The notes under the pieces: generated by a model
Told to the model about the DNA's origin: nothing
What the model saw: the letters and a program-made list of their open reading frames with translations, nothing else
The model's database searches: none
Assembly (NCBI GenBank): GCA_031551595.1
Contig: JAVBNK010000059.1
Span: 1 to 6,104 of the forward strand
Source: JAVBOW01 sp031551595
GTDB taxonomy: Bacteria; Bacteroidota; Bacteroidia; Bacteroidales; Rikenellaceae
Length of the DNA stretch: 6,104 bases
Direction: 5' to 3'
Translations under genes and position numbers: made by a program
Part shown: positions 5,146 through 6,104 of the stretch, in pieces
Layout: each line of letters begins with the position of its first letter
Numbering within the stretch: the stretch's first letter is position 1

Positions 5146-5456
5146 CGTCCTTCCCCCAGCAACAGGTCTGCGCAGAAAAGCAGCAGCACGGGGAAATAGC
5201 TTACCTGTCCGTGGATCAGCGACCCGGCCAACGCCAGCACCAGGAACACCCACACCCCGGCCCTGAGCCGCTGGTTCCAGTTCCCGGTCCTGAAGCCTTT
5301 CAGGCGCGGCCAGGCCTGCCGTGCGCCGGTCACGATATAGTAGCCCATCGCCGAAGCGGCCACAATGAGCCCCGCCACCTGGTACTCACGCTCCAACAGC
5401 GCGCCTATAATGATAAGCACGAGCGATATTCCTATTTGTATGCGTTTAGGCGACAT
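5142..5456 (-). CDS. Small integral membrane protein of unknown function, first gene of the transporter operon
   Basis: I do not recognise the family. The 104-residue protein (MSPKRIQIGISLVLIIIGAL at its start) has about four hydrophobic segments: residues 7-22, 27-43, 67-83 and 86-101. A basic, aromatic-rich cytoplasmic-type loop (ARQAWPRLKGFRTGNWNQRLR) lies between the second and third. A four-helix hairpin arrangement is likely, with no signal peptide and no visible catalytic motif. Its TGA overlaps the ATG of the binding-protein gene (ATGA), so the two are translationally coupled, and it sits directly behind the operon promoter. It may help the transporter, act in envelope physiology, or merely share its promoter. 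The ATG at 5456 leaves a leader of about 15 bases. Confidence 0.8.
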   Translation of the reverse strand: MSPKRIQIGISLVLIIIGALLEREYQVAGLIVAASAMGYYIVTGARQAWPRLKGFRTGNWNQRLRAGVWVFLVLALAGSLIHGQVSYFPVLLLFCADLLLGEGR

Positions 5457-5476
5457 GGCAGTATGGTTTCAGACGC

Positions 5477-5507
5477 CAAAGGTATGGAAAATTGATGACT
5501 TTTTACA
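5477..5507 (-). promoter_or_regulatory. Promoter of the transporter operon
   Basis: Minus strand TACCTTTG (5484-5477) is an exact Bacteroidetes -7 element. At the expected distance upstream only a poor -33 match is seen (TGTA at 5507-5504 after a 19-base spacer), which fits a promoter that needs an activator or is weak. Transcription would begin near 5470, so the leader before the ATG at 5456 is only about 15 bases and cannot hold a riboswitch. Confidence 0.65.
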
Positions 5508-5537
5508 CATCTTGTCTTTGCCGGTTTTTGGGGCGCC

Positions 5538-5567
5538 TGTGTCAACGGACACGCAAAGATGTGCCCG
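5538..5567. repeat. Overlapping inverted repeats upstream of the operon promoter
   Basis: GTGTC (5539-5543) pairs with GACAC (5548-5552) around four bases. The same GACAC lies in CGGACAC (5546-5552), which pairs with GTGCCCG (5561-5567) with one A/C mismatch in DNA (G-T in minus-strand RNA). A further pair, CACATCTT (5506-5513) and AAGATGTG (5556-5563), spans the whole stretch. The position 20-90 bases upstream of the -7 element would suit a regulator site. No known operator consensus is recognised. Confidence 0.4.
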
Positions 5568-5637
5568 TTTTCCTCCGCATGTCCCGGCATAGTCCGCGGG
5601 CGGCCCCGGCCTTTACTTCCGCAGCGCAGGCTCTTAC

Positions 5638-5653
5638 AAAAAGGCACGGCGCC
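5638..5653 (-). terminator. Weak candidate terminator after the lipid kinase gene
   Basis: On the minus strand GGCG-CCG-TGCC (5653-5643) makes a short 4-bp stem with a G-T pair and is followed by five T's (5642-5638), 18 bases after the kinase stop. The stem is short, so readthrough into the transporter operon is possible. Confidence 0.35.
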
Positions 5654-5670
5654 GGGAATCTATGAATTTT

Positions 5671-6104
5671 TCACCGCCTGATCTGGCGCAGGAATTTTTC
5701 GGAAACGATCACACGGACAGCCTTGTCGATGACCTGGAACTCGAAAGGCGAGTAGCCCAGCGCTTCGCCGTCCACCTCGACCGCCACCTCCGGGGTCGAT
5801 TCGATGCGGATGTGCCGGCCGCGCACCAGCGACACCTGGTCGATGTCGTAGATTTTGCCGTTATAGAGCGACCGGAAACGCGACAACACCCCCAGCTTAC
5901 CGATCTTGCGGATGACGGTCATGTCCAGCAGCCCGTCGTCGGCCACCGCCTCGGGCATTTGCAGCATACCCCCGCCGTTGTAACGGCCGATGCCCACCGT
6001 CGACGAATAAACCAGGTCGTTGACCACCAGCGCACCGTCCACCCACATCTTGATGCCGGTCGACGAGTAGCGCAGCACCGCCTTGAACGTGCTCCAGATG
6101 TAGA
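5671..6104 (-). CDS. Diacylglycerol kinase-family lipid kinase (DagK/YegS-like), C-terminal 143 residues
   Basis: The gene enters from the right edge (reading YIWSTFKAVLRYSSTGIKMW first) and ends at the TGA at 5671. A start at the GTG at 6078 is not credible because the frame is open to the edge with family-like residues. Visible hallmarks of the second lobe of DAGK/LCB5/YegS kinases are FKAVLRY, GGGMLQMPEAVADDGLLDMTVI (the G-G-G-M and D-D-G-L-L-D blocks), SLYNGKI, and the terminal VDGEALGYSPFEFQVIDKAVRV (V-D-G-E and P-x-E-F). The family phosphorylates diacylglycerol or related lipids at the inner face of the membrane. The ATP-binding N-terminal lobe lies outside the window, so substrate and completeness cannot be judged. 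The 214-base gap before the transporter operon separates it from that unit. Confidence 0.9.
   Translation of the reverse strand, partial: YIWSTFKAVLRYSSTGIKMWVDGALVVNDLVYSSTVGIGRYNGGGMLQMPEAVADDGLLDMTVIRKIGKLGVLSRFRSLYNGKIYDIDQVSLVRGRHIRIESTPEVAVEVDGEALGYSPFEFQVIDKAVRVIVSEKFLRQIRR

Noticed and set aside
5432..5647. Minus-strand 71-codon frame upstream of the membrane protein
   Set aside because: It overlaps the promoter and the start of a better-supported gene and shows no protein-like features.
5457..5670. Cobalamin riboswitch or other leader element for the importer
   Set aside because: The -7 element lies only about 20 bases before the first start codon and no B12-box-like core was recognised in the gap.
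1..6104. CRISPR arrays, toxin-antitoxin pairs, defence genes or rRNA
   Set aside because: No regularly spaced direct repeats, paired small toxin/antitoxin frames, defence motifs or rRNA sequence were found on either strand.

Overview
The window looks like a piece of chromosome from a GC-rich member of the Bacteroidales, most plausibly Alistipes or a close relative. This is inferred from three things: Bacteroidetes-type promoters (TAnnTTTG at -7, once with a well-spaced TTTG at -33), mostly Shine-Dalgarno-poor gene starts, and the style of the transporter and integrase proteins. Every gene I can support lies on the minus strand, so the order of transcription runs from the right edge to the left edge.

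Right to left: (1) 5671-6104 is the C-terminal part of a diacylglycerol kinase-family lipid kinase, cut by the right edge. (2) 5456-2058 is a compact operon behind a short-leader promoter. It holds a small four-helix membrane protein of unknown function, a lipoprotein substrate-binding protein, a possible 48-residue small ORF that exactly fills the next gap and carries a perfect hairpin, a FecCD/BtuC-type permease and its ATPase. Neighbours overlap or abut (ATGA, TAATG, TGAATG, TGATG), which suggests translational coupling. The products would form a type II (BtuCDF-like) importer for a metal chelate, heme or corrinoid. The substrate is not readable here, and there is no room for a cobalamin riboswitch after the promoter seen. 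(3) 2027-1533 is a housekeeping unit: promoter, tRNA-Glu(TTC), ribosomal protein S20 (rpsT) and a strong terminator. (4) 1284-1147 is tRNA-Pro(TGG) and a bidirectional terminator.

(5) 1071-about 545 is a broken, AT-richer tyrosine recombinase next to the 3' end of tRNA-Pro. It has a single-base frameshift and has lost its catalytic domain. This is probably the scar of an element that once used the tRNA as its integration site. (6) About 545-120 is a GC-rich, palindrome-laden stretch with no recognisable gene. (7) At the left edge are a probable terminator, a promoter and the first 13 codons of what looks like rsmA (ksgA).

I see no convincing new defence or mobile system. The points most worth checking are the recombinase scar with its hairpin cluster, the small ORF and hairpin inside the transporter operon, and the unknown membrane protein that opens that operon.
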